IMG/VR virus record: IMGVR_UViG_3300005264_000137
Span: 1 to 24,167 of that record
Origin: a virus
Length of the DNA stretch: 24,167 bases
Reading direction: 5' to 3' (one strand)
The notes under the pieces were generated by a model. It was not told the origin of the DNA. It searched no databases and saw only the letters and a list, made by a program, of their open reading frames with translations. Of this stretch, positions 7,849-14,968 are shown piece after piece (position 1 is the stretch's first letter; each line of letters starts with the position of its first letter). Made by a program: the position numbers and the translations under genes.

Positions 7849-8253
7849 CTACAATTCTGTTACTGTTATTTGAACCTTTTCATTTTTATTATAAAATTCA
7901 CTTATAATTAATGATTCTAACAAACTTTTCATTCTACCTTCATAATGTTCATGTTTTAATTGTTTTTTCATGTTTTCATTTTTCATTTTATCATGAGTAA
8001 GACAGGCATAATGAGCAATTTTTATCATATCAAGAAATTCTTGATTATCTCTTGAATTGTTTCCAAATCTTTTGATATATTTATTAATATTTACAAAACA
8101 CTCTTTTGAATTCCATTCAGATACACTATCACATGGTTTATCACCATATTGTGGTACTGTATATGTTTCAATATGGTTTAATACTTTATTAGAAAATTCA
8201 ACCCATTGTAATCCTCTATTTGATAATTCAGTATTTGATAATCTTTTTTTCAT
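7849..8253 (-). CDS. Conserved phage protein upstream of uvsX, function unknown
   Basis: A 134-residue soluble protein. Its central part (VPQYGDKPCDSVSEWNSKEC, then IKRFGNN, then LDMIKIAHYACL) resembles a hypothetical family I have seen in many tailed phages, often near replication genes. No catalytic motif is visible. I start it at the ATG at 8253 rather than a TTG two codons earlier, because AAGGA lies 8 bases before this ATG. It ends 11 bases before uvsX with the uvsX SD in the gap, so the two are almost certainly co-transcribed. Confidence 0.78.
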   Translation of the reverse strand: MKKRLSNTELSNRGLQWVEFSNKVLNHIETYTVPQYGDKPCDSVSEWNSKECFVNINKYIKRFGNNSRDNQEFLDMIKIAHYACLTHDKMKNENMKKQLKHEHYEGRMKSLLESLIISEFYNKNEKVQITVTEL

Positions 8254-8282
8254 ATACAAATTCCTTTTTTAAACATATTATA

Positions 8283-8654
8283 TTACTTTTGATTGTTTAA
8301 AATCAATTTATTTAAAATATTATTTAACTCTTTTACTTCCAATGGTTTATTAAATATTGCACCAATATTAAGATAATCTTTTAATTGATGTGTATATTCA
8401 TCTATATAACCAGAACATAATATAATAGGTATATTTTTATCATACTTTCTTATTTGTTTAATAAAATCAATACCATCCATTTGAGGCATATCTAAATCAG
8501 AGATAATAGCATCATAGTTATTATCATTTTTAAATGCTTCTAATGCCATAACCGGATTATCATATATATCTGATTGTTTTTTAAATGATTTTAACATTAA
8601 ATTTAAAATATTTGATATTATATCATCATCTTCAACTATCATTATTTTATACAT
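8283..8654 (-). CDS. Single-domain response regulator (CheY-like receiver)
   Basis: A 123-residue stand-alone receiver domain with the full phosphorylation set: acidic pocket E8-D9-D10 (IVEDDD), phosphoacceptor D53 in ISDLDMPQMDG, switch Ser81 (LCSGY) in the Thr/Ser position, and Lys103 in FNKP. There is no output domain. Receiver domains accept phosphate from histidine kinases, so it could tap or drain a host two-component pathway, or bind a partner protein when phosphorylated. It is rare in phage replication blocks. SD AAGGAG stands 8 bases before the ATG, and this start region is present twice in tandem (8639-8716). It lies between the phosphatase and the 7849 gene. Confidence 0.92.
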   Translation of the reverse strand: MYKIMIVEDDDIISNILNLMLKSFKKQSDIYDNPVMALEAFKNDNNYDAIISDLDMPQMDGIDFIKQIRKYDKNIPIILCSGYIDEYTHQLKDYLNIGAIFNKPLEVKELNNILNKLILNNQK

Positions 8655-8716
8655 TTATATTTCTCCTTATTAAAAAATCATTATTTTATACATTTATATT
8701 TCTCCTTATTAAAAAA
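8639..8716. repeat. 39-bp perfect tandem duplication covering SD and start codon
   Basis: Unit 1 is 8639-8677 and unit 2 is 8678-8716, identical over 39 bases. Each carries, on the minus strand, an SD (AAGGAG), an ATG and the first codons of the response regulator. The gene-proximal copy starts the real gene. The distal copy reads MYKIMIF and then stops, making a 7-residue upstream reading frame. Confidence 0.95.
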
Positions 8717-8729
8717 ATGTAATATATAT

Positions 8730-8758
8730 TATTTATAACAATTGAAGATGTATTTATA
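8730..8758 (-). promoter_or_regulatory. Two TATAAATA boxes upstream of the response regulator
   Basis: TATAAATA, the T4 late promoter box, occurs on the minus strand at 8730-8737 and at 8751-8758; the second contains the stop codon of the phosphatase gene. In DNA this AT-rich the octamer is expected several times per strand in a window of this size, so only the pairing in an intergenic gap makes them worth listing. Confidence 0.3.
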
Positions 8759-9368
8759 CAAAATAAAGTTGTTCATTAATCAAATTAATTGCCGTCAATT
8801 TTCCGTTATATGTTGCACCAGTATCAATCATCCAATGTCTATTCAATATTTTTTTCGCATTATTCTTTAATGGTGTATGTCCAAAAATATTAATAAATCC
8901 ATCATCGTATTTTTTATCATATAAACAATGATTATTATTTTGCATAGCATTATATACAGCATCACGACCCCATAATACATCATATACAAATGTTTGTTCT
9001 GCATTATATGCAAAACTATGAGAAATTAAATATCTCTTATCATTATAATTAAATTCACCAAATAAGGGTAAATTTTCAATCCATTCAATCCATTCAGAAT
9101 TTAACCAATCATTGATTTTTCCAAAATTATTTATTGTTGCTATACCACCATTTATCATCCATAATTTGTGATTATGTAATGCCATATCTTCATGATTACC
9201 AAGAACGCATTTATAATTATTATCTCTAACAAATTCAAGAACTTTTTTTGAATCTGGTCCTCTATCAATTAAATCACCCACAAAACACAAGTTATCTGTT
9301 TGTGGTAATTTATCTAGCAATCTCATTAACATATCATATTGACCATGTACATCACCTATAACAATCAT
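8754..9368 (-). CDS. Metallophosphoesterase (serine/threonine protein phosphatase-like)
   Basis: A 204-residue PPP-type enzyme. Motifs appear in order: GDVHGQ (residues 5-10), GDLIDRG, GNHED, then FGHTPL and a C-terminal DTGA. These are the dinuclear metal-site residues shared by lambda phosphatase, PrpA/PrpB and ApaH. Length is like lambda phosphatase. It may remove phosphate from host or phage proteins, or hydrolyse dinucleotides; sequence alone does not decide. Its neighbour downstream is a response regulator, so a joint signalling role is possible but unproven. The start overlaps the preceding gene as ATGA, and its SD (AGGAGA) is inside that gene. Confidence 0.9.
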   Translation of the reverse strand: MIVIGDVHGQYDMLMRLLDKLPQTDNLCFVGDLIDRGPDSKKVLEFVRDNNYKCVLGNHEDMALHNHKLWMINGGIATINNFGKINDWLNSEWIEWIENLPLFGEFNYNDKRYLISHSFAYNAEQTFVYDVLWGRDAVYNAMQNNNHCLYDKKYDDGFINIFGHTPLKNNAKKILNRHWMIDTGATYNGKLTAINLINEQLYFV

Positions 9369-9652
9369 AACGAAAAATTTCTCCTATTTATAATATCACA
9401 TAAAACATCACCATGACATTTTTTTGGTTTGCAATGACAACCTAGTATTTTTCCTTTAAGTTTATCAATTTCTTTTAATAATTTTGGATTATTATACAAC
9501 CACTTTTTATATTTTAAAATAACCTCTTGTCTATTGCCATCTATTCCAATTTTAAAAGGATTACCAAAAATTGATGGTCTTCCAATATAAACGTCATATG
9601 TATTACCTGAATTTATATTAATAACAGTTGTAAGATTAGTCATCTTTTGCAT
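9365..9652 (-). CDS. DUF4326-like small protein
   Basis: About 95 residues. The conserved core is YIGRPSIFGNPFKIG, followed by a helix with KYKKWLYNNP and then GKILGCHCKPKKCHGDVL. This matches my memory of DUF4326, found in many phages and bacteria, with a CHC...CH metal-like cluster; its activity is not established. I start at the ATG at 9652, where GGTGA stands 8 bases upstream. A longer start at 9700 would overlap the previous gene by 65 bases and lacks an SD; a second ATG at 9643 is also possible. It ends in an ATGA overlap with the phosphatase. Confidence 0.82.
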   Translation of the reverse strand: MQKMTNLTTVININSGNTYDVYIGRPSIFGNPFKIGIDGNRQEVILKYKKWLYNNPKLLKEIDKLKGKILGCHCKPKKCHGDVLCDIINRRNFSL

Positions 9653-10091
9653 AAATACTTTCACCAACTGCAAAAACTCTTTCCTTCCATTTTGGATCAT
9701 CTTTATTATATTCGATTTCTTTATAAAAATCCTCTACTTCATGACCAATTATTTTATAAGGATTTGTTGCTTCTAAATCAATAAAAATATGATTAAGTTC
9801 ATGTCTAATAATTCGTATTTGATCTGCCAAATCTAATAAAGGAAAAACATTACCATCAAGAAACATAATATAATTATAACCATCATCACTATTTTCATCT
9901 GATGAAGTTAAATAAGTTAAAATTGGTGTTGCCTTAACCATCTGACCTAAAATTAATGACCCATTACTCGTTTTCTTTTTCATATTAAATAATATTTTAA
10001 TTCTTGCATTTGATATAGTTGAAAAAGATTTTTTAATTTCATCATCCATAATTTTTATTATTGATTCGTTTACTTCTTCAAAATTACCCAT
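9636..10091 (-). CDS. Putative phage metallopeptidase (HExxH)
   Basis: A 151-residue protein with HELNH (His97, His101), followed 16 residues later by HEVEDFYKE, which can supply a third ligand. The layout (IRHELNHIFIDL, then IGHEVEDFY) matches the phage metallopeptidase family (Pfam PhageMetallopep) as I recall it. A zinc-dependent cleavage role is expected from the motif; no substrate is known. The start at 10091 is chosen because AAGGAG lies just upstream; an ATG at 10133 adds 14 residues without an SD. Its stop overlaps the next gene, and its start overlaps the end of the previous one by 8 bases. Confidence 0.82.
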   Translation of the reverse strand: MGNFEEVNESIIKIMDDEIKKSFSTISNARIKILFNMKKKTSNGSLILGQMVKATPILTYLTSSDENSDDGYNYIMFLDGNVFPLLDLADQIRIIRHELNHIFIDLEATNPYKIIGHEVEDFYKEIEYNKDDPKWKERVFAVGESIYAKDD

Positions 10092-10314
10092 ATATTGTCT
10101 CCTTATTAAACATTTTATATAATATATCTTCAATACGTCTTATTCTATCTTCAATAGATAATTTATCTAAATTAGCATGAAAACTTTCTATATTATATTT
10201 TAAATTTTTTTCTTTACAGTCATCACAAAGACAATCTGATATAGAATTAGTTGATCTAATGTTATCAAATTCTATACCACATTCTTTACATTTATTTCTT
10301 ATTATTAATGCCAT
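10084..10314 (-). CDS. Small zinc-ribbon protein with C-terminal coiled-coil tail
   Basis: A 76-residue protein. An N-terminal ribbon has CKECG (residues 9-13) and CLCDDC (residues 28-33 region), arranged as two CxxC-type knuckles. The rest is a charged helix (LSIEDRIRRIEDILYKMF) that could dimerise. Unrecognised function. It overlaps the gene on each side (8 and 23 bases), typical of this operon, and has only a weak GAGA-type SD. Confidence 0.68.
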   Translation of the reverse strand: MALIIRNKCKECGIEFDNIRSTNSISDCLCDDCKEKNLKYNIESFHANLDKLSIEDRIRRIEDILYKMFNKETIYG

Positions 10315-10468
10315 ATATATTCTCTATAATTTTTTGATGTTTTTGTCCTTGATCATCGGCTCTTTGTTTTGATGTCCATGGACCCCTTGCACCATTAAAT
10401 AATGATACAAATCTAAATGCACTAACTAGATAATTAGACTTATTTTCAATAATATAATATTTAATCAT
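10292..10468 (-). CDS. Small protein of unknown function
   Basis: 58 residues starting MIKYYIIENKSNY, with a central FNGARGPWTSKQRADDQ segment of small and polar residues and a helical end. The ATG at 10468 is preferred over one at 10531 because GGGGTTGAT lies about ten bases before it and because it gives the usual short overlap with the preceding stop (10461). No domain recognised. The compact start with IIENKSNYLVSAFRF may form a beta hairpin. Confidence 0.6.
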   Translation of the reverse strand: MIKYYIIENKSNYLVSAFRFVSLFNGARGPWTSKQRADDQGQKHQKIIENIYGINNKK

Positions 10469-10709
10469 TATTATCAACCCCTTTTTTGTTAAATTCAGAA
10501 TATTTACCTTTTTTACATTTACAATCTCCACAAGTTATACACATACCACACAAAAGACAAACCTCATGATCACTACCATCACCATATTTATCATTCATTG
10601 TTACTAAATTACATTGACCCATGTTTAAATATTTACATTTATTATTAAAAGAAGACATAATTGATGTTGGACATAAATAATTTAAATTGATATATTTGCA
10701 TTTTTTCAA
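10461..10709 (-). CDS. Cysteine-rich small protein with TTG start
   Basis: 82 residues with ten cysteines. The tightest set is CLLCGMCITCGDCKC (residues 51-65), preceded by four scattered Cys. This spacing could hold zinc, or an iron-sulfur cluster as in ferredoxin-like CxxCxxC strings; I cannot decide which. The start is a TTG at 10709, supported by AAGGA 8 bases upstream; the first ATG comes only at codon 18. The stop overlaps the next gene's ATG. Confidence 0.65.
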   Translation of the reverse strand: MKKCKYINLNYLCPTSIMSSFNNKCKYLNMGQCNLVTMNDKYGDGSDHEVCLLCGMCITCGDCKCKKGKYSEFNKKGVDNND

Positions 10710-10715
10710 TTAATA

Positions 10716-10755
10716 TTTCCTTGTCATCGTTATACAAAACTTATGGTTAAAAGCA
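10716..10755 (-). promoter_or_regulatory. Weak possible promoter upstream of the Cys-rich gene
   Basis: In the 71-base gap after gp46 the minus strand has TATAAC as a -10 like box and TTGCTT about 16 bases upstream, followed by the SD of the 10709 gene. Only the -10 match is good (five of six), so this is tentative. Confidence 0.25.
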
Positions 10756-10780
10756 ATAAAACTACCAGTTGATAATTTTA

Positions 10781-13042
10781 TTATGATTCCATTTCAATAG
10801 TACTATAACCATTATTTTTAGTTATTTTATATACATTATCTGGTTCAAAATTATCTATTTCTGTTCTATGACTAATCAAGAATAATTTTAAATTATTTTT
10901 TACTTGTTTAACTTTAATAATTTCAATAAGTTGTTGTATACCATAAGCATCAACTGAGCTATCTAGTAATTCATCAAGTATTAAAATATCTGGAAAATCA
11001 GGTATTCTTGCTATACTAATATCCATAATTGCAAATTTTAATGCCAAATCTATTGATTTTCTTTCACCACCTGACATTGATGCAAAAGAACAATCTGTAA
11101 TCCCAGGTCCTTTAATTTCTGCATCAATCCAATTATCTAACTTTAAGAAAAACCCAAAACCTGCTTCACCTAAATAATAATTTGCTTGTCTTTCAATAAT
11201 AGGTATCATATGACTAATAGCAAATTGTTTAATGTTTTCATCTTTTAACATTTCTCTAATATATTTAAGATGATCAACTTCTTTTATCTTCATTGAAATT
11301 TCGTTTTTTAATATCGAATTTTCATCTTTCATCTTAACAATTTTTTTACTTTTTATGGTGATTCTTTCATCACATTTTTTAATAATTTCTTTATTATGTA
11401 ACAATTCTTTTTTTAATAAATCTAATTTATTAGTTGTATCTTTTTTATTATCAAATTGTTCAATATCATCATTTATTTCAATTTCAATTTTTTTAATTTC
11501 ATCATTATAATCATTAATTGTATCTTTTAATAAATTCAAATCTTTATCAAGTTGTTCAATTATTTTTACTTCATTAGTATAAGTTAATAATTTTTTAATT
11601 TCTTTATTAATACCATCAAGTTCTATTTGTTTATCAGAATATGATTCAAGTTTTGCAATTTTATTATCTAATTTAAGATGATCTCTTTCTAATTGATTTT
11701 TCTTATTGATTTTTTTAGTAAAGGTATCAATATCTTCTTGACGTTTTTTAAGTCTATCATTTAATTTTTCGATACCTTTACTAATAATATTTTTACTATC
11801 AGTTTCTTGATTAATATAATTTTGATGAACATCTATTTCTTTTTGAATATGATTTTTAATTGATTTAAAATCAACATTTTGATGACAAGTAGGACATTTT
11901 GATTTACCTTTCAAATTATCAATATTAAATGATTTTATAGATATTGCATGCTCTTTAATTATATCATTATGTTCTTTATAACATTTATTAAGATTATCCA
12001 GTTGTTCTTTAAGTTCTGGTATACCTTCTTTTCTTTTTTCGAGTAATTCTTCAACATCATCATATTTACTGATTTTGATTTTGATTTTATTAGATTCTTT
12101 TTTTAATAAATCCAAATCTTTCATTTTTTCTGTTAAATCACCAATAGAATCTTTTTGTTTTTTTAAACTTTTAATTATTGTAGTTGTTTCAATAAGTTTT
12201 TCTTTTAAAACAGATTTCTTTTCATTTAATTTATTAAAAGTATCTTGTTTGTCTTGTTGTAATTTTTTTATATCAAAAAGTGATTTTTTTTTATTTAAAA
12301 TCACTTTTTCTGAAATATCTTTAAATTTTAATAATTTATTTTTATATTCATTTATTTGTATATTAAATTTGTCCAAATTAATATTATTCATTTCATCTTT
12401 AATAGATTCTTTTTCTAAAATTAAATCATTAATATAATCTTTATTTTTTTCAATAATTTTTTCACTATCATAAATTTCAAGATTAAGATTTTTAAGATGT
12501 TCATTATTTAATTTATTTAATAATGAAAATTCAGTAAGATTAAATTGTTTTTCAATAAATGCTCTTTTTTGTGCTTTAGGAGTATCAAGTAAAGATATAG
12601 AGTTATTTGGATTAGAATATATTAATGAATTAAAAATTTTAAAGTCCATACCTATAAGTTGATCTTCTATGTCTGACTGAAATTCTTTTACTGATGAATT
12701 AATTGGATAATCGTTACCATCTTTATAAACTTTAATAAAATTAGGTTTTATACCACGATGAAATTTATATTCAACACCATTTTTATCGAATACAATTTTA
12801 ACTTCACAATTTTTTTTATTTTTCCAATTAATTATTTGTGATTTTTTTAATCCCTTTGAAACAGACCCAAAAAGAGCAAAACTAATAATTTCCATAAATG
12901 ATGTTTTACCTGCACCATTACTTCTTTGTTTTTGTTTATCATAACCAATAACAAGATTTATACCTTTTTTTAAATCAATTTCATTCCATTTATTACCATA
13001 CGATAGAAAATTTTTGGCTGATACAGATTTTATTTCTAACAT
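10781..13042 (-). CDS. 46: gp46, recombination endonuclease subunit (Rad50/SbcC-like ATPase)
   Basis: A 753-residue SMC-type ATPase. Walker A is NGAGKTS (42-48) in the N-terminal head. Two long coiled coils flank a zinc hook with CPTC at 383-386. The C-terminal head has the ABC signature SGGERKS, Walker B LILDE, and the D-loop region. With gp47 it forms the Mre11-Rad50-type nuclease that resects DNA ends and feeds UvsX. It is clearly longer than T4 gp46 (about 560 residues), the extra length being coiled coil. SD AGGAAA precedes the ATG and lies at the stop of a 22-codon leader frame. A strong terminator-like hairpin (12275-12309) lies inside the coding region. Confidence 0.95.
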   Translation of the reverse strand: MLEIKSVSAKNFLSYGNKWNEIDLKKGINLVIGYDKQKQRSNGAGKTSFMEIISFALFGSVSKGLKKSQIINWKNKKNCEVKIVFDKNGVEYKFHRGIKPNFIKVYKDGNDYPINSSVKEFQSDIEDQLIGMDFKIFNSLIYSNPNNSISLLDTPKAQKRAFIEKQFNLTEFSLLNKLNNEHLKNLNLEIYDSEKIIEKNKDYINDLILEKESIKDEMNNINLDKFNIQINEYKNKLLKFKDISEKVILNKKKSLFDIKKLQQDKQDTFNKLNEKKSVLKEKLIETTTIIKSLKKQKDSIGDLTEKMKDLDLLKKESNKIKIKISKYDDVEELLEKRKEGIPELKEQLDNLNKCYKEHNDIIKEHAISIKSFNIDNLKGKSKCPTCHQNVDFKSIKNHIQKEIDVHQNYINQETDSKNIISKGIEKLNDRLKKRQEDIDTFTKKINKKNQLERDHLKLDNKIAKLESYSDKQIELDGINKEIKKLLTYTNEVKIIEQLDKDLNLLKDTINDYNDEIKKIEIEINDDIEQFDNKKDTTNKLDLLKKELLHNKEIIKKCDERITIKSKKIVKMKDENSILKNEISMKIKEVDHLKYIREMLKDENIKQFAISHMIPIIERQANYYLGEAGFGFFLKLDNWIDAEIKGPGITDCSFASMSGGERKSIDLALKFAIMDISIARIPDFPDILILDELLDSSVDAYGIQQLIEIIKVKQVKNNLKLFLISHRTEIDNFEPDNVYKITKNNGYSTIEMES
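12275..12309 (-). terminator. Terminator-like hairpin inside gp46
   Basis: A perfect 13-base stem with a 9-base loop, followed on the minus strand by a run of T. It lies within the coiled-coil codons around residues 248-258. The shape is that of an intrinsic terminator, but whether it acts inside a translated gene is unknown. Confidence 0.4.
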
Positions 13043-13058
13043 AATTAATTTTTCCTCA

Positions 13059-13127
13059 TTAATTTATATAAAGTGATAATATACATAATATATGTATAAT
13101 AACAGTTTCATAATATTTAATCAACAT
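13059..13127 (-). CDS. Possible 22-residue leader peptide before gp46
   Basis: A short frame with a strong SD (AAAGGA, 9 bases before the ATG) that begins MLIKYYET, continues with a hydrophobic VIIHILCILSLYI and stops at 13059-13061, beside the SD of gp46. It could be a small membrane peptide or a leader that controls gp46 translation. It sits mostly within a pair of 9-base inverted repeats (13099-13107 and 13160-13168) and contains a palindrome (13080-13098). Not recognised; too short to be sure it is a gene. Confidence 0.4.
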   Translation of the reverse strand: MLIKYYETVIIHILCILSLYIN

Positions 13128-13174
13128 AAATAAATTTCCTTTATTTTTTACAATCTTTTAACTGTTATAACCAA

Positions 13175-13693
13175 TCAAATATCAGGTAATAAAAAACAAC
13201 CATTTATCCAAGGTACTAATATGATTTTAAAACCCCAAAACATTATTTCTGTTTCATATTTAGGTGTGCTTCCATAATAATCACTAAAATTATTATTATT
13301 TTGTAATTGTATTTCAAAATCAACAACACCAAAATTAATTAATGATTTATTTTGTAATTCTTGAAATACATCTTGTCCCATAATTAAAAATCTTGGTTTT
13401 TGGTTCCAAATATAATCTACGTCGATTTTGTGTTTATTAATAATTTGTTCAATATCATATCTATCAAAATTAAATGATTTCATAACAAGTGTTTGATCAG
13501 ATGCCGATACAATACTAGATTTAATATTTAATTTTTTTAATAAAAACATAATTACATTAAATAGTTTTTTGTGCCAATAACCTTTAACATAAAATTTATT
13601 TTTTTTAAAAAAATTATTAATAGATGTTTCAGATGACAAATCCCATTTATCAGTAGTTTCTTTTATATAAAATCTTGTTGCTGATGGTTCCAT
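13175..13693 (-). CDS. Protein of unknown function between gp47 and gp46
   Basis: 172 residues, soluble, starting MEPSATRFYI with SD GAGGG. The C-terminal third (RFLIMGQDVFQEL, later GFKIILVPWINGCFLLPD) has the alternating strand pattern seen in some capsid- or encapsulin-fold proteins, but the match is too faint to name a family. It lies between the two nuclease subunit genes and overlaps the Cys-rich 13663 gene by 31 bases, so it is co-expressed with gp47. Confidence 0.65.
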   Translation of the reverse strand: MEPSATRFYIKETTDKWDLSSETSINNFFKKNKFYVKGYWHKKLFNVIMFLLKKLNIKSSIVSASDQTLVMKSFNFDRYDIEQIINKHKIDVDYIWNQKPRFLIMGQDVFQELQNKSLINFGVVDFEIQLQNNNNFSDYYGSTPKYETEIMFWGFKIILVPWINGCFLLPDI

Positions 13694-13917
13694 TTTATTT
13701 TCCCTCTATTCTTATGAATATTACACAATTTAATACAACCAGTAATTTTAATATTCAACAAAGAACACTTTTCACCACAATAAACACAATAAACTCTACA
13801 TGTATTATCAATATCTTCATAACAATAATTACCATATGGTATACCATTATATATAATTGACGTATCATCTTTTAATGTATTAATATATTTTTTTACTTTT
13901 CTTTTAATGTGTTCCAT
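13663..13917 (-). CDS. Small zinc-finger-like protein
   Basis: 84 residues. The C-terminal half has CRVYCVYCGEKC (residues 40-51) and then CIKLCNIHK, six or more possible zinc ligands arranged as two knuckles. The N-terminal half is basic (KRKVKKYINTLKDD). Possibly nucleic-acid binding, by composition only. The start overlaps the end of gp47 by 25 bases and its own end overlaps the next gene, so it is part of the gp47-gp46 transcription unit. Confidence 0.65.
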   Translation of the reverse strand: MEHIKRKVKKYINTLKDDTSIIYNGIPYGNYCYEDIDNTCRVYCVYCGEKCSLLNIKITGCIKLCNIHKNRGKIKWNHQQQDFI

Positions 13918-14891
13918 AATATATCCATTTCTTTTTCAATTTTATTTCTATCAATATATTTAGGAATATCAGAATTGTCAAGATATTTCTTTTCAAGAGA
14001 ACGCAAATCAATAATTTCATCTACTTTAAAATCATTGCCCTTTTCAGTAAATGATTCATCAAAATTAAATTCTATAAATAATTGATTTGGTTCAAATTTT
14101 ACTATATCATTAGTCACTTTATTTATTTTTGTGGTTCCAATATCTTTAGTAAATACTACTTTAATATTATTACCTTTTATTTGATCAGTATTAATACCAT
14201 CATGTTCAAATATAATAAATTTTGGTGCATTAGTAAATTCATAAAAATCAAGTTCGCCATCATTAAATATATAATAACCTCTAGCACCATCATCATTAAA
14301 TGTCATATGATACGGTGATCCAAGATACTCAATATTTCCAGTTATAGATTTTGTATGATAATGTCCACTTAAAACTTTTTTATAATTTTTAAATTCAGAT
14401 ATAGATATACCACTTTTTGACTCAGTACCAACCCGATTAATTACAATACCAGACATTTCAAAATGTCCAATTAAATAATCACAACTTGAAATAGATTTAA
14501 AATCATCAAGTAACCAAGGTTGCAAGTGAATATTATTATCAATAACAATTGGAGTATCAACAATAGATACACCATCCATATTATCAAATAATTGTAATGA
14601 TGTAGGTTGCAAACTATTTTTATAATATGTATCATGATTACCAACAATCAAATATATATCACTAAAGGTTTCTCTTAACATATCCATAATATTATAAGCC
14701 ACTGGTATTGTTTTAAGACTAACTGATCGTCTAACATCAAAGAAATCACCAGCATGAATAAACTCTTTAATATTAAAAGATTCGGCTATTTCACAAATTT
14801 CTTTAAATAAATTTAAGGTAATATTATGATAATCATCACTTCCATGCTTCATACCCAAATGTGTATCAGTTACTATTATTTTTTTACTCAT
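13893..14891 (-). CDS. 47: gp47, recombination endonuclease subunit (Mre11/SbcD-like)
   Basis: A 332-residue calcineurin-fold nuclease. The metal motifs appear in order: DTHLG (residues 9-13), HAGDFFD, GNHD, GHFE and GHYH. The C-terminal part is the capping and Rad50-binding region. It pairs with gp46 encoded downstream to process DNA ends for recombination-dependent replication. Size matches T4 gp47 (about 340). SD GGAGAA precedes the ATG. The start codon overlaps the stop of the preceding open frame at 14888. Confidence 0.95.
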   Translation of the reverse strand: MSKKIIVTDTHLGMKHGSDDYHNITLNLFKEICEIAESFNIKEFIHAGDFFDVRRSVSLKTIPVAYNIMDMLRETFSDIYLIVGNHDTYYKNSLQPTSLQLFDNMDGVSIVDTPIVIDNNIHLQPWLLDDFKSISSCDYLIGHFEMSGIVINRVGTESKSGISISEFKNYKKVLSGHYHTKSITGNIEYLGSPYHMTFNDDGARGYYIFNDGELDFYEFTNAPKFIIFEHDGINTDQIKGNNIKVVFTKDIGTTKINKVTNDIVKFEPNQLFIEFNFDESFTEKGNDFKVDEIIDLRSLEKKYLDNSDIPKYIDRNKIEKEMDILWNTLKEK

Positions 14892-14968
14892 TTATATAAT
14901 TCTCCAAGCATTTTTCTTTGAATGGTAAAATTTGGATTAGTTAAAAGGTTTGACCAATTATATATGAT
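14888..14968 (-). pseudogene. Out-of-frame coding-like tail between the 14958 gene and gp47
   Basis: A 26-codon open frame without an ATG until near its end. It is in the +1 frame relative to the 14958 gene, starts where that gene stops, and ends with a TGA overlapping the gp47 ATG. It reads NWSNLLTNPNFTIQRKMLGE, which has the look of real protein. It may be the true C-terminus of the upstream protein, reached by frameshift or disrupted by a mutation or sequencing error. Confidence 0.4.

Noticed and set aside
9385-9392. TATAAATA late promoter box before the phosphatase
   Set aside because: It is inside the previous gene and directly abuts the SD, leaving no room for a start site; the octamer is frequent by chance in this AT-rich DNA.
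9653-9700. Longer N-terminus for the DUF4326-like protein
   Set aside because: It lies wholly in the metallopeptidase gene, has no SD, and extends beyond the conserved domain.
10469-10531. Longer N-terminus for the 58-residue protein
   Set aside because: No SD at 10531, and it would overlap the upstream gene by over 60 bases; the inner ATG has an SD and the usual short overlap.
12075-12437. 120-codon plus-strand frame opposite gp46
   Set aside because: It is the Phe/Ser/Leu-rich antisense shadow of Lys/Glu-rich coiled-coil codons and has no SD.
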